Below are positions 44,795 through 56,565 of a stretch of DNA of 64,000 nucleotides, piece by piece; positions within the stretch are counted from its first letter, which is position 1; each line of letters opens with the position of its first letter. The notes under the pieces were generated by a model that was given only the letters and a program-made list of their open reading frames with translations, did no database searches and was not told the DNA's origin. The stretch covers positions 24,149,839 through 24,213,838 of the forward strand of contig CM038465.1 of assembly GCA_021464415.1 (NCBI GenBank). The letters are read 5' to 3'. The DNA is from Lonicera japonica. Its lineage: Eukaryota; Streptophyta; Magnoliopsida; Dipsacales; Caprifoliaceae. The translations under genes and the position numbers were made by a program.

Positions 44795-45913
44795 ACAAGT
44801 GGGGAGTCGGATACATGGTTCTGGCGAGATTTTTTATATTTCTTCATCTCATTTCTTCCTCATTTCACCCCAACCATTGGAGAGTCTTTAGAGAGAGAGA
44901 GAGGGGCGAATTTGAGGGGATGAAGAGGGATTGTTCAAGGCCTCTTATCCTACAACAAATCCATGTCATCATCACCATCTCCATCATCATCTTCATCTCC
45001 TCCTTCACCTCCATCCACCATAGCTAGGGTTTCTTGAGCTCAAATTGGGGATTATCACATCTACGCGGTTTCGGCTCGATTCTTCCGCAATACTTCGAGG
45101 GATTGACCCTCTTAAGGTGGGAATAATAGTATTTAAACTTCTTTTCAAGTGATTACAACATATTTACACCAAATCAAACTAAACCTAGGTTTTCTACTCA
45201 AAGTTGCATATGCATGGGCTTGGGTTAATTTCTTTGGATAATTTTGATGGATTTGAATCATATATGACATCAGTAGCTATTTTATACAAAAAGCCCCAAT
45301 TTCTATACCGTTTTTGCTAAGATTGGCACAAAACCCTTATGTACGGATACGATAGTGTACAGTATACACTACTACGCATATATATAATGCGATACATGGT
45401 TTTAAAAGCATATTTCGGATAAAGTTACATATATTAGTGGTATTGTTGTTGTGTTTTAAGTTATAAACCATATTTATGAGATTTTCTACTTACCTAGCCA
45501 GTCCGTAAGTATGCTGGTCAACTACATAAATATGTTTTGAATGAATGAAGTCTTTAAATCATAATGGGAGGCTAATTGGGAACTCGTATACACCATTTGA
45601 TTATATTAGACTTGGCTTGGGGCCAATTTGATGAAAGTTATGAAACCTCCTAGATTAAGGATTTTTATGGTTTCCTTTCTTAACTAACGGACTTGGCGGA
45701 TCTTGTTAAATCTCAACAATACCACTACATGTTTTACACTATGGATATATATACATATATACAAGTTTTACGAATACATATGGAATGCATGTATATTCAT
45801 ATCTATATATGTTGGATTCTATATTCTTGTGATTTCATTGATTTAATGAGATGATTTCTGTGATTTGATATCGGATGGCCACACCGTTCGTACTAGATAT
45901 ATGGTGATTACCA

Positions 45914-46040
45914 GTAGCGTATAGCCTTGGTGGCTACGTGAGTATTATTGTAGCGTGCGCCTTTATGGCGGCGTGAGGTAGCGTACGCCTGTGTGGCTGC
46001 GTGAGGTAGCGTACGCCTGTGTGGCTGCGTGAGGTAGCGT
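45914..46040 (+). repeat. 28-bp minisatellite in solo LTR K2
   Basis: About four and a half copies of a unit like gtagcgtacgcctgtgtggc + tgcgtgag. The last two copies are identical and the first is the most diverged (gtagcgtatagccttggtgg...). Related LTRs such as 39163-40861 have a single diverged copy, so it expanded here. Confidence 0.75.
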
Positions 46041-46930
46041 CTAGGTGGACCTGGTAGGTGGTCCCTGCCTTGGGCAGAAGAAACCGAGTGCCGGCTATCT
46101 CTGTACAGTAGATATATGAAAATCCTAGACGTGTGTTGATATATGTGATTGATGTGATAGATCTAGTCGCGGTGTTGTGGCTTATGTAGTACGATGATGT
46201 ATATGTATTCGTACATTGCTTTTCTTGTACTTTGGGTTGGGGCATTATATATACATTTCACGAAAGGTTTCTCTGCATTAGCTGCTTCACATGTGTATAT
46301 GTATTTATATTTGTATATACAAAGAGAAATGTGACTTATTACTGAGAAGCAGCACATAAACTATTTTCATTATAATACATGGCATGGCATGCATGATTTC
46401 CAACTTATTTTCTTATACAACCCTTATAGTTCCCACTGAGCCCGTTTGGCTCACTCCCATTTTCCAAACTAGGTTTTGCAGGTTTTACCCGGGGAATGGT
46501 GCGCCATCGAGTCTAGATAGCTCTGAAGATTGGATTACCAAAGTCGTGGGAAACGACTTGTGTCTTCTTTGTTTAAGTATTCATATTGTATCGTTTTAAA
46601 CTCTTAAGCCATATATGTAAAGTATTTGTATATGATTGGAACCCTATTAAAGGGATCACTTTATAATGTACTGTGCCTTTTATTTAACAAGTTACTGACA
46701 GATTTGGAGATATTATTTTAAGTTAAATGTAAGCTATTTGACAGGAAATGGTTTTATTAATAATACAAACTCCACATGCCAGAATTTCTTTTAAAATGAT
46801 TTTATTTCTTGAACATGTTTGTGGTATAAAATTCCAAATTTTACACCTGATCACCCGTCGTCGCGTACGACTCCGTGGCTAACCGGGTCCCGGAGGTGAA
46901 ATCCTCTAAACGGGATTTCGGGGCGTCACA

Positions 46931-48236
46931 CCTGGATCTGACTGGTATCTGCTAGTCATGCTTAATGCGCATGCCACATCGGACGAGTACACAACATAGC
47001 ATACATGATAGAACCTATAGCCGAAGCATACGGGATCCTACTCATGCGGTCCCGCTCATCTTGTGTCTGAGGACACTGAGTCTTGCTGAGTGTTGTGCCA
47101 TGTGTCATTGGCAAGAACCCTCTTTTAGAGTCTTGCATGTTGAACCTGCGTAAAACTTTGTCAATGTAGTTACTTTGACTCAGTCCTATTAGTTTTCTTG
47201 TTCTATCTCTATAGATCTTGATCCCTAATATGTAGGTTGCCTCGCCCAAATCTTTCATTGAGAAACAATTTCTCAGCCAGGTCTTAACTGACTCAAGCAT
47301 AGGAATATCATTTCCAATGAATAGTATGTCATCTACATACAATACCAAAAAGACTATTGCGCTCCCACTAGTTTTCTTGTACACACAAGGTTCCTCTTCG
47401 TTCTTTATGAAATCAAACTCTTTGATTGTCTCATCGAAATGAAGATTCCAGCTCCGAGATGCTTGCTTAAGACCATATATGGATCTCTTAAGCTTGCATA
47501 CCTTGTTAGCATTTCTTTGATCAACAAAACCTTCAGGTTATGTCATGTACACATCTTCTTCAAGGTATCCATTGAGGAAAGCAGTTTTGACATCCATTTT
47601 CCATATTTCATAGTCATAATATGCAGCAATGCTTAAAACGATCCGAATAGATTTAAACATGGCAACTGGCGAAAATGATTCATCATAGTCAATACCATGG
47701 ATTTGTCGATATCCTTTTGCAACCAATCGAGCTTTATAGACATCGATCTTGCCATCTTTATCAACATTGATTTTGAAAACCCATTTGCAACCTATGGCTC
47801 TACAGCCATCTGGCACATCAACTAAGTCCCATACTTGGCTGTCATGCATGGATTTCATTTCAGATTTCATAGCTTCTAGCCATTTCTCGGAACTAGAACT
47901 CTCCATTGCTTCTTTGAAAGTCAATGGCTCATTGTTGTCTAACAACACTATGTCTTACTCATCTAAGACAAAAAGTGATAATCTCTCAGGTTCGCGACGT
48001 GGCCTATTTGACCTTCTTAAGAATGTTACTTCTTCTGGAGTTTCTGCAACTATTTGCATACTTTGCTAGGGCTCTTCATTAAGATTATTATTATCATCTC
48101 GAACTTCTTCAAGATATATCGTGCTCCCACTGTTCTCTTTGGAAAGAAATTCTCTTTCTAAGAAAACTCCATTCCGAGCTACAAACACTTTGTTCTCGGT
48201 TGGATTATAGAAATAATATCCTTTAGCTTCCTTAGG
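46931..48236 (-). pseudogene. Copia-2 reverse transcriptase
   Basis: The minus strand shows the RT start region KWLEAMKSEMKSMHDSQVWD, then AIGCKWVFKINVDKDGKID, ARLVAKGYRQIHGIDYDESF and MDVKTAFLNGYLEEDVYM. Catalytic LYVDDILFIGND and FSMKDLGEATYILGIKI follow. Stops at 47538-47540 (TAA in VYMT-stop-PEGF, probably CAA) and near 47955 and 48070 break it. The downstream end is cut by K2 at 46930 and the upstream end by Cassandra 2 at 48237. The catalytic YVDD is intact. Confidence 0.88.
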
Positions 48237-48619
48237 TGTGACGCCCTGAGTGATGAGTACTCCATTGTGTGGAGGAATGGTAGCTCGAGCGATGAGTACT
48301 CCCTTGTGTGGAGGAATGGTAGCTCAAAGGGGGCATCCCACACCGGAAGTTGGGGGATCCTTGGAGACCCATATAAGTAAGATATGGTCGCTAATTAAGT
48401 ACGAGGCCTTTTGGGTAGCTCACTGGCTTCGGATCCCATAAGAACTCCGAAGTTAAGCGTGCTTGGACCAGAGCAATCCAGGGATGGGTGACCCCCTGGG
48501 AAGCTGGTCGTGAGCTCCCAGAAACAAAGCCGTGAGGGTAGATGTCCTGGGGCTGAGGCCTGGCTAGGACGCTACCCAGAGCGGACAATATCGTACTGAG
48601 GTGCGACCGGGTCGTTACA
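48237..48619 (+). repeat. Cassandra 2, 5' LTR
   Basis: 383 bp, ends GGTCGTTACA before the primer site. It has the same 39-bp tandem duplication at its start as Cassandra 1. Confidence 0.92.
48409..48519 (+). other. 5S rRNA-derived segment in Cassandra 2 (also at about 48862-48972)
   Basis: Contains CGGATCCCATAAGAACTCCG, GTTAAGCGTGCTTGG (box A) and GGGATGGGTGACC (box C region). These match the 5S rRNA internal promoter better than Cassandra 1 does. Confidence 0.9.
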
Positions 48620-48689
48620 AATGGTATCAGAGCGGACCCCATAGAGTACGGTGTGTCGACGAGGACGTCGATTCCCTTGGGGGGAAGGA

Positions 48690-49072
48690 TGTGACGCCCT
48701 GAGTGATGAGTACTCCCTTGTGTGGAGGAATGGTAGCTCGAGCGATGAGTACTCCCTTGTGTGGAGGAATGGTAGCTCAAAGGGGGCATCCCACACCGGA
48801 AGTTGGGGGATCCTTGGAGACCCATATAAGTAAGATATGGTCACTAATTAAGTACGAGGCCTTTTGGGTAGCTCACTGGCTTCGGATCCCATAAGAACTC
48901 CGAAGTTAAGCGTGCTTGGACCAGAGCAATCCAGGGATGGGTGACCCCCTGGGAAGCTGGTCGTGAGCTCCCAGAAACAAAGCCGTGAGGGTAGATGTCC
49001 TGGGGCTGAGGCCTGGCTAGGACGCTACCCAGAGCGGACAATATCGTACTGAGGTGCGACCGGGTCGTTACA
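48690..49072 (+). repeat. Cassandra 2, 3' LTR
   Basis: 383 bp. It differs from the 5' LTR at, for example, ggtcac against ggtcgc near 48842. Confidence 0.92.
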
Positions 49073-49077
49073 TTAGG

Positions 49078-49700
49078 ATATCCTACGAAGAAGCATTTAT
49101 CAGATTTGGGTTCCAATTTAGTTGTGATTAGTCGTCTGACGAAAACTTCACAACCCCGAATCTTCAAAAAAGACAGACTTGGAACCTTTCCAGTCCATAA
49201 CTCGTAAGGTGTCTTTCTACAGCCTTAGATGGAGATCTGTTTAGTGTGAACGCTGCAGTTTCAAGAGCATATCCCCAAAAGGATATTGGAAGAGATGTCT
49301 GACTCATCATTGATCGAACCATGTCTAACAGAGTTCGATTTCTCCTCTCAGATACACCATTCCATTGTGGTGTTCCTGGTGGAGTAAGTTGTGAAACAAT
49401 GCCACAACTCTTAAGATGATCATTAAATTCTTGGCTTAAGTATTCTCCTCCTCGATCTGATCGAAGAGCTTTAATAGTCTTGCCAAGTTGATTTTGTACC
49501 TCATTTTAAAATTCCTTGAACTTTTCAAAAGATTTCGATTTATGTTTTATCAAGTAAACATAACCATATCTACTGAAATCATCAGTAAATGTGATGAAGT
49601 ACTGATATCCTCCTCTGGCAGTTGTGTTTAGTGGTCAACATACATCAGTATGAATGAGGGCCAAAAGATCACTTACCCTATCATTGTTACCATTGAAAGG
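49078..49700 (-). pseudogene. Copia-2 integrase
   Basis: The minus strand continues from the gag-protease frame past a TGA at 49635-49637 with YQYFITFTDDFSRYGYVYL, LRSDRGGEYLSQEF and NGVSERRNRTLLDMVRSMM. The three acidic residues are Asp in LIHTDVC, Asp in RSDRGGE and Glu in VSERRN. It then gives a frame with FVGYPN before Cassandra 2. A TAA near 49506 (KEF-stop-NEVQNQ) and a frameshift near 49215 also break it. Confidence 0.82.
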
Positions 49701-51158
49701 GCTCTTAGTCATCTTTCTCAATAAACAAGATTCACATCGTTCAAAAGACTGGTAATCAAATGAATTTAGAAGACCATCTTTATGGAGCTTCATCATGCGT
49801 TTCTCATTTATATGGCCTAAACGACAATGCCATAAATAAGTAGGATTCGAATCATCGGACTTGATTCTCTTATTATTTACATTATAAACAGGTATTTCAA
49901 GATTTAGAATATAAAGACCATCTAATAATTGTCCAAAACCATAGTGTATATTATTTAAAGAAAATGAACAACGTTTGTCCTTAAAATTGAATTCAAAACC
50001 TTCTTCGTCTAACAAAGAAATAGAAATAATGTTTCTGCTAAAAGCAGGCACATAGTAACAATTATTTAATTCTAAAATCAATCCTGAAGGCAAAGGAATC
50101 TCAAATGTTCCTACAGCTAGGGCGGCAACTTTTGCTCGATTTCCAACGCGTAGGTCCACTTCTCCTTTAGCCAGCTTCCTACTCCTTTTGAGTCCCTGTA
50201 CATTTGCACAAATGTGAGATGCACTTCCAGTATCTAAGACCCAAGAAGTAGAAGAAGCTAAAGTAACATTTACTTCTATAACGTAAGTACCTGAAGACGA
50301 AGGGGCTAATCCCTTCTTTTTGTCGTCAAGATACTTCTTGCAGTTTCTCTTCCAATGACCCTTCTCATTGCATTGAAAGCATACCATTTCAGCTTGTGGA
50401 TTAGGCTTTGGCTCAGAACTTGGCTTCTTGTTCTTCCAGTTCTTAACTGGTGCTTTACCCTTGCCTTTGGCATTGGGCTTTCCTTTGCCATTTCCACCTT
50501 TCTTGAAACCTTTTCCCTTTTGAACCATCAGAACATTATTCTTACTTTTCTTAACAATGTTCTGCTCAGCTGTTTTTAGCATCCCATGCAGCTCAGTTAA
50601 TGTCTTCTCTAGGCTGTGCATATTGAAGTTCATAATAAAACCATCATATGACTCAGGCAGCGACTGGAGAATGACATCAGTGGCCAACTCTTGGCTAATG
50701 GTTGTCCCCAACCTTTCCAAGTGATCAATATACCCAATCATTTTGAGTACATGATGACTGACTGAGCCTCCTTCGAGAAGCGTGCATGAAAACAAAGACT
50801 TAGTAGTCTTGAAGCGTTCGACTCGAGCTTGTTCTTGAAACAAACTCTTTAGTTCCTTAATCATGTCGAAAGCATTCATATTTTCAAATTGCTTCTGTAG
50901 ATCAGCATTCTTGCTAGCAAGCATGAGAAATGAAACATCTAAATCATCATTTAGATGCTTCTGATATGCATCTCTCTGTGCACGAGGGGCATTAGCTGCC
51001 GATTCTTTAGGAATAACATTTTCGAGGACATAATCTTTCCTCTCCTACTTGAGAACAATTCTCATATTCCTAAACCAGTCTAGGAAGTTGGTTGTATTTA
51101 GTTTTTCCTTCTCAAGGACAGATCGCAACGAAAAAGCGGTTGTGTTATTGTTCGTCAT
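49635..51158 (-). pseudogene. Copia-2 gag and protease
   Basis: Probable start ATG read at 51158 (MTNNNTTAFSLRSVLEKEKL). A stop TAG at 51045-51047 follows, then an open frame down to 49635. The UBN2-type gag includes RVERFKTTKSLFSC and DVILQSLPESYDGFIMNFNM. The zinc knuckle reads CFQCNEKGHWKRNC. The protease active site is WVLDTGSASHIC. The GAG-pre-integrase segment is YLWHCRLGHINEKRMMKL. The long frame is nearly intact apart from the stop near the N-terminus. Confidence 0.88.
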
Positions 51159-52645
51159 CTATCTACAGCAAAATAACATATGCAAACATTTAATAAGCTT
51201 ATTTAAAAAACATTCCTACTATGTCTTAAATGCAATTGTCCCAATAGGACATAGTAGGTCCAAGATCCATATTATACAAGGTATTAAGAAAGCTTTGGCT
51301 TTTCACTTAAACTTTGTTAATTAGGTAAGAAACATTTGTTAATTACATTATATGCAACTCTTGGTTTGTTGAGTTTTACATCTTATGTTTCGGCTTCTCA
51401 ACACCTTGCCTCAAGGCCCAAAACCGTTTTGATGGCCTTGTGAAATCAAACTAACACTTTTCTGACTTATGGATGTCCGACTTCCATACTATTAATTTAT
51501 GATGATCTAAGATAACCTCGCTTTGGCAGTCGTCTTCTATAATAATCATAAAATTAATAGTTATCAGTGTTTGGAAAGGCAAAAATAATTTCTTTTGTTC
51601 TATGGACATAATTATGCAGTCTCATAATAATACAACAGAATATTTAAACAAGCATAAAGAAATAAATATGTGATATAGCATGGCCAAAGATTTAAAGCTA
51701 CTAATTAACTTTGCTCTCCATCCTTAGTAGCTTTGGACACTCTAAAGTTCTTGGCTATCTTCTCTTGTGATAAGGGATCCTCCATCTTCTATGCGAGGTA
51801 ATATACAAAAATTGTACAGCCTAATACAAAAGATTAATAATATAAAATTACATTGCAAAACACAAAACGACACGCAGGCCGTATTTATATATTACAAAAA
51901 TACAAGACGACACGCAAGCCGTATTTAGTTTGGCCATACTATATCACTATAAATTATAATCCTGCAAGTTTGTATTATCCCATAACACAACATATTTCAT
52001 AAATGCAAAAATTGGATTTAATCAATTATTAAATAAACATTAAGGGGTTGAGGGGCAACGCCCCTGCGGGGTTTAGGGCAGCGCCCCAACCGGGGTCCGG
52101 GGGGGACACCCCGGCGGCGGTCCCGCTGCCACCGTGGAGAATTTGAATGATTTCAAATTATTTCCTCCAGAAACGTGTCTAATCTTATTAGACAGATTCG
52201 CCTAGATTAATCACATTAATCTGCCCTATCTCATCAATCAAATTAACGTGAAGGACCCTATAGCCGTGATCTTATCAGGTCTATTATGACAGTGTAAACC
52301 CTAACAGAACGATTCTAAACGCTAAACATGATAATTACGGAATTGAAATCATGACAGTATAAAACCTTAATCGAACAACATGTCAAAACATGAACCATAA
52401 TCGAAACTGTTTAACAGAATCATGAACAAGTCGATAACAGTTATCTAGTAATCACCTTTTTGACATATCAGATCTCTATTAATCAGATTATAAAAAGACA
52501 TATTGTATATGCAAACTGATTAACGAAAATAATAAAAAAAATGCTACAGAAAACGATTAACCCATTAATCGATACTGATAAAACCTAGCATCATTCTATA
52601 ATCCGAATACGATATTAATCGAAAATTAAAGAACAGCAATAACCT
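51159..52645 (-). other. 5' leader of copia-2
   Basis: No gene seen. It is AT-rich except for a GC-rich patch at 52048-52135. It ends at the primer site. Confidence 0.6.
52048..52135. other. GC-rich stem-forming patch in the copia-2 leader
   Basis: ggGGCaacGCCcctgcgggg, GGGCagcGCCC and a run of G and C to cccgctgccaccg stand out from the AT-rich surroundings and can form short hairpins. A comparable patch, GGGGCgctGCCCC plus gcaccccgcg, lies in the Tat LTR at 17566-17590. Confidence 0.55.
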
Positions 52646-52658
52646 CCCTCTGATACCA
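52646..52658 (-). other. Primer binding site of copia-2
   Basis: The minus strand reads TGGTATCAGAGGG, one base from the 5' LTR. Initiator-Met tRNA type. Confidence 0.85.
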
Positions 52659-53584
52659 CTGTTGGGAATTAGGGCATCAAACATGCATCACATACAATAA
52701 TTTGAGCGCTAATTATTAAACCCTATGATCTATATTGTTCAATAAAATCGACAAAATACATACCTTGTACGAGATTTCGCGTCAATAAAACCGAATAGGA
52801 TGGATTAGATCCTTCTGTTGTTGTCATCCTAGCGTAGAAAATACGACGCCTCTACGGTATGCACACATGAACGAGATTAATCCTTGCTTGGTGTACTAAC
52901 GCCTTCTAGGGTTCTTTCAATTATTTCGCCTCTCTAGCCTCTACAACTTTTCATAATGGCCAAGAAGAACAAAGGTTCCCTTTTAAAGGGGAACCCTAGT
53001 GAGAACCCTAAGCAACAAATGAATTTGGCCCAAGTCCAACTTGGTCCGTTTTAATTCGTTTTGATCCAACTCATTTTGGTGTGCGACCCTGTAGGTTTAT
53101 ACTCTTTGGCAGTATAATTAAAAATCCCGTTTTATTATACGAATAGTAAGCAGTCTCTAGTAAAACATTACTACTACCCAAAGTGTAATACCCTGTTCAT
53201 TTATTCACCGTGGTTGCCTTCATTTGGTCGCTTATTTCACCTCGGATGGTGAAATCACAGTTTATGGAGTTTCATAGTGCTTTTGCACCTTGCACAAGTC
53301 GTATTAGTCTATTTACACTCGTGCGAATGATTGTTTAGTGATTCGGGTGGTCCAAATCGATTTTGGGTTGCATACAGTGAGTTTCGGTCTTTCGCAATTA
53401 ATGGTTTTTTTTGGCCAACTTTGGGATACCATAACTTCTTCATTCGATGTCCGAATGAGTCCCCGTCAGTGCCCAAATCTCCGTATTGTTCCCCTCTACA
53501 ACTTTTGTGTTTGGCCCGGAATGAGATTCCAGCATTTCGAGGGTCCGGGAAGCCAAATATCAGTTGATTTTAGTGTAGTGGTTC

Positions 53585-53691
53585 CAAGATCGATCTTGGG
53601 AAGGCCAAGATCGATATTGGGCTATCCTGGGAGGAAATTTTTGGCAGAGAGCTCCCAAGATCGATCTTGGACCCCAAGATCGATCTTGGTG
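53585..53691 (+). repeat. CCAAGATCGATCTTGG palindrome cluster in LTR V
   Basis: Four 16-bp units (three perfect palindromes, one with gatatt) within about 105 bp, upstream of the presumed transcription start. No clear TATAAA follows; ttttaacccctttt is the closest AT-rich part. Confidence 0.75.
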
Positions 53692-54846
53692 TCCTGTGTG
53701 TCAAATTTTAACCCCTTTTAACCCCATTTTCTCACCATTTATCACCCCATCACACTCAATTCGACCCACACACCCTCACAACACCTTAAGAGAGTTCTAG
53801 ATAGAGGAAGTGAAAGATTCATGAGGGTTTTGATGAATTATTCATCATAAACCAAGATTCAAGCCCTAAATCCACACCCTCATCACTATTCATCATCTCC
53901 TACCTTCTTCTTCCTCCATCGCTGCATGAGGCAAAGCTAGGGCTTCGGGATTGTGGCATCATCACTTCAATTAGCACTTTAAACTTGTGGAAAATCATCA
54001 TACGAGGTGGGAACAATAATATTTAACTTGTTTTCTCAACTATTATGCGTTGCATGTAGTGTTAGATACAAATTGGGGGGTTTTGGCACCAAACCTAGGG
54101 CTTAATGCTTGCACTTGATTTCGAGGGGTTTGACCTTGGATTAATGGTTGATAATTTCTAGTTAAGGCTTAATAAACATGATTAAAGAAAACAATACACA
54201 TATCTAGTCGTAATCATAAGTGTGAACACAAAACCCCCATAGAATGTATACTAGTCTTTGCTAGTTTTTGAGATGCATATGTAAATGAGGTTTTTGGACT
54301 ATATATTGCGTATAATCGTTATCATTACACCCTAGATGGCATATATGTCCGGGTTGGTAGGGTGTAGGTCACATGGTGACTGTTGAGGTGTACTAGCGTA
54401 ATGTAACTATGCAGAACAGGTGTAAAACCCCCAGATTAGTATGCAACTTTGTTAGGACAATGTTGTAGTATGTGAGATACACCTAGAGCCTTAAAATTAC
54501 TCATAATACACCTCATGTGGTGTCGGGACTTGATGGTTGGGGTATTACCCCTTTCGATTATATTTATAACTAAGTACATCTTCTGCGAACTATAAGACTT
54601 GAATGATGTAGAAATTACAAGAGTGATGATGAATGGCCCTAATATGATAATAAATGTAGTAATGACTAACGTAGAGTATAAAACATACGAATTACACTAT
54701 TGGGCTTTGTAATGCGCGTGGGACGTGGCGACGTCAATACAGATGAATAATTAAACTTATACAGCTTTAGTTAAGCTTATAAAATATGTTCATAATCAGG
54801 AGGGAGCGATAAGGCTAAAGAAATGAATTTCACTGTTCATGCCATG

Positions 54847-56565
54847 TGTGAGAATCCGCAAATGCGACCCCCGGGTCTCGTCCCCGTTTGTTGGACGTCT
54901 TGAAACGTCGGAACGGATCCCGTCGTTCTATTTGCTCGGAGTTTGTTTTGATAATTCATATCGGGTGTCCTTACGTCTATTCTAGATGCAAAGGGGTTCG
55001 TTCAGAGTCTCCAGTACATTTTACGAGAAAACGGACAAAAAGGGTCGTGTAAGGGGAAAGGCTACAGATAAGCCTTTCTTTACACGTTTGTCTGCGAAAC
55101 CAGGATTCTATAGGGTTCGGGAACTATATTACGGTTTGGGAAGGTGTTAAGCACCCATTCCTCCCTTTCAGTCTCTAGTGGACTTATATGTTTATTCTCT
55201 GTTGAAAAACTTGGATGCTTTTACTGACAGTCTACTACTTTTCAAATGAAAACCCTAACTTTCGGGGGAAAATGGGAAAGGAATAGAAACCTTTGTGTTC
55301 CGAGATCCGGTGTTTTTATTATTGAAAGATGTAAATACAAATGACAAAAACCTTTTATTTTGAAAGAGTATCCCGTATTATTTCCTCAGATAATGACGGT
55401 TTTCTCGTGTTGTGATTACTTTTGTAAAAGTTCGGATCTTGTATTGGAACTAATTTAATGTGGAATTAGAACTCTTGAGGAGAGTTATCAGACACGTCGC
55501 AGTCTATAGAGAAGACAGGATATGTTGATTTTAATTCCTAGATAAGTCTTATCAGTCCGGGTTTTGAAAACAGAATTTTATCTGGACGATAGTCTACTTA
55601 TTCTTCAGGTTTTGCAAATGGTTTTATCAGGGTATTTTATTTTGAAGATGGTAGGCTATTTATAACTTGGCAATAAGTTTATTCAAATAAAACGTGGACA
55701 AAACAACAGAAATAAAACAAGTACACAGACAAACCTGGTTTTCCAGCGCGTTAGAAACCTAGAAAAAAATAGAATTCTAAAAGTTTACAATAAAATTAAT
55801 ATGCCAATATTTAATTACTAGAAGAGACTTTATTTACCTTCCCGACGAGAATAATAATAAGAAAGAGAATATAATACGGCAGAGAGATCTCCGGCGATAA
55901 TAATCTTCTCCTTCTTCAGATATTTCCGAGAATTCGATTCCCAAGACTAGACACGTCGAGTGTCGAGAATAGATTCGATAATTCTTCAGAAATAAGACGA
56001 TAATAGAAAATACTAGACGAAAGATCAGAAAATCAGATCATAAACCCGCAATCCTACTCTAAAATTGCTGTTTTTTTGCTTTGTTGTTGGTATCCTCAAA
56101 CCCTTGGGGGTGATGGCCTATTTATAGTGCCGAAAAGGTGTATGTCGCGCGACATTTGGTGTATGTCGCGCGACATTTACTTTAATGATGATGTGGTGGG
56201 GCAAATGTCGCGCGACATTTGGTGTATGTCGCGCGACAATCTTGACTGTCGCGCGACATTCTACTTTAATGATGATTCTGACTCATTGCTGAGTCAGAAA
56301 GTGGAGTGGTGGGGTGTTTGTCGCGCGACATGTTCCCCAAAAGTGAGGATTGTCGCGCGACATACTTGTGTATGTCGGTGCGACAATCTTGACTGTCGCG
56401 CGACAATCTTGAATGTCGTGCGACATTTCACTTGAAAACATGTTTGTTTGGCCACCAAACCCTTTCGGGGCAGTTTTGGGTGTTCGGGTGAGTTTCGGAC
56501 TCAAAAACAGCAGTTCTAGAAGGTTGTTAGGGTTCTTGCGGGGGTCACGGATCGGGGTGTCTACA
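54847..56565 (-). mobile_element. Solo LTR A3 (minus strand)
   Basis: On the plus strand it begins TGTGAGAATCC and ends GGGTGTCTACA, 1719 bp. It is flanked by the perfect duplication ccatg (54842-54846 and 56566-56570). Homologous to A1 and A2. It has the palindrome array 56143-56425 and the TATA box at 56119-56126 (minus strand). Confidence 0.93.
56119..56425 (-). promoter_or_regulatory. TGTCGCGCGACA array and TATA box of solo LTR A3
   Basis: Mostly intact TGTCGCGCGACA units from 56143 to 56425. The nearest ends 16 bases from the TATA box (TATTTATA on the plus strand, 56119-56126), the same distance as in A1 and A2. Confidence 0.7.

Larger units (their letters stand above)
44351..46930 (+). 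mobile_element. Solo LTR K2 (TGTAACACCC...GGGCGTCACA)
   Basis: 2580 bp, in sense orientation on the plus strand. Flanks are cctgt on the left and cctgg on the right, a 5-bp duplication with one substitution. The copia coding sequence reads on when the insert is removed. It contains a perfect 20-bp palindrome (44775-44794), the recurrent ctctacaactttcgtgtttt block (44669), a transcribed-region segment cttaaggtgggaataatag (45112) and a minisatellite (45914-46040). Confidence 0.87.
48237..49072 (+). mobile_element. Cassandra TRIM retrotransposon 2 (5S rRNA-bearing LTRs)
   Basis: Complete 836-bp element: LTR 48237-48619, 70-bp interior, LTR 48690-49072, flanked by the perfect duplication ttagg (48232-48236 and 49073-49077). 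It has a primer site TGGTATCAGAGCGGA from 48622 and a polypurine tract (ttggggggaagga). The 5S-like segments (about 48409-48519 and 48862-48972) keep the canonical GTTAAGCGTGCTTGG box A, unlike Cassandra 1. The LTRs differ at about two visible positions. It splits the copia-2 integrase/RT coding region. Confidence 0.95.
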
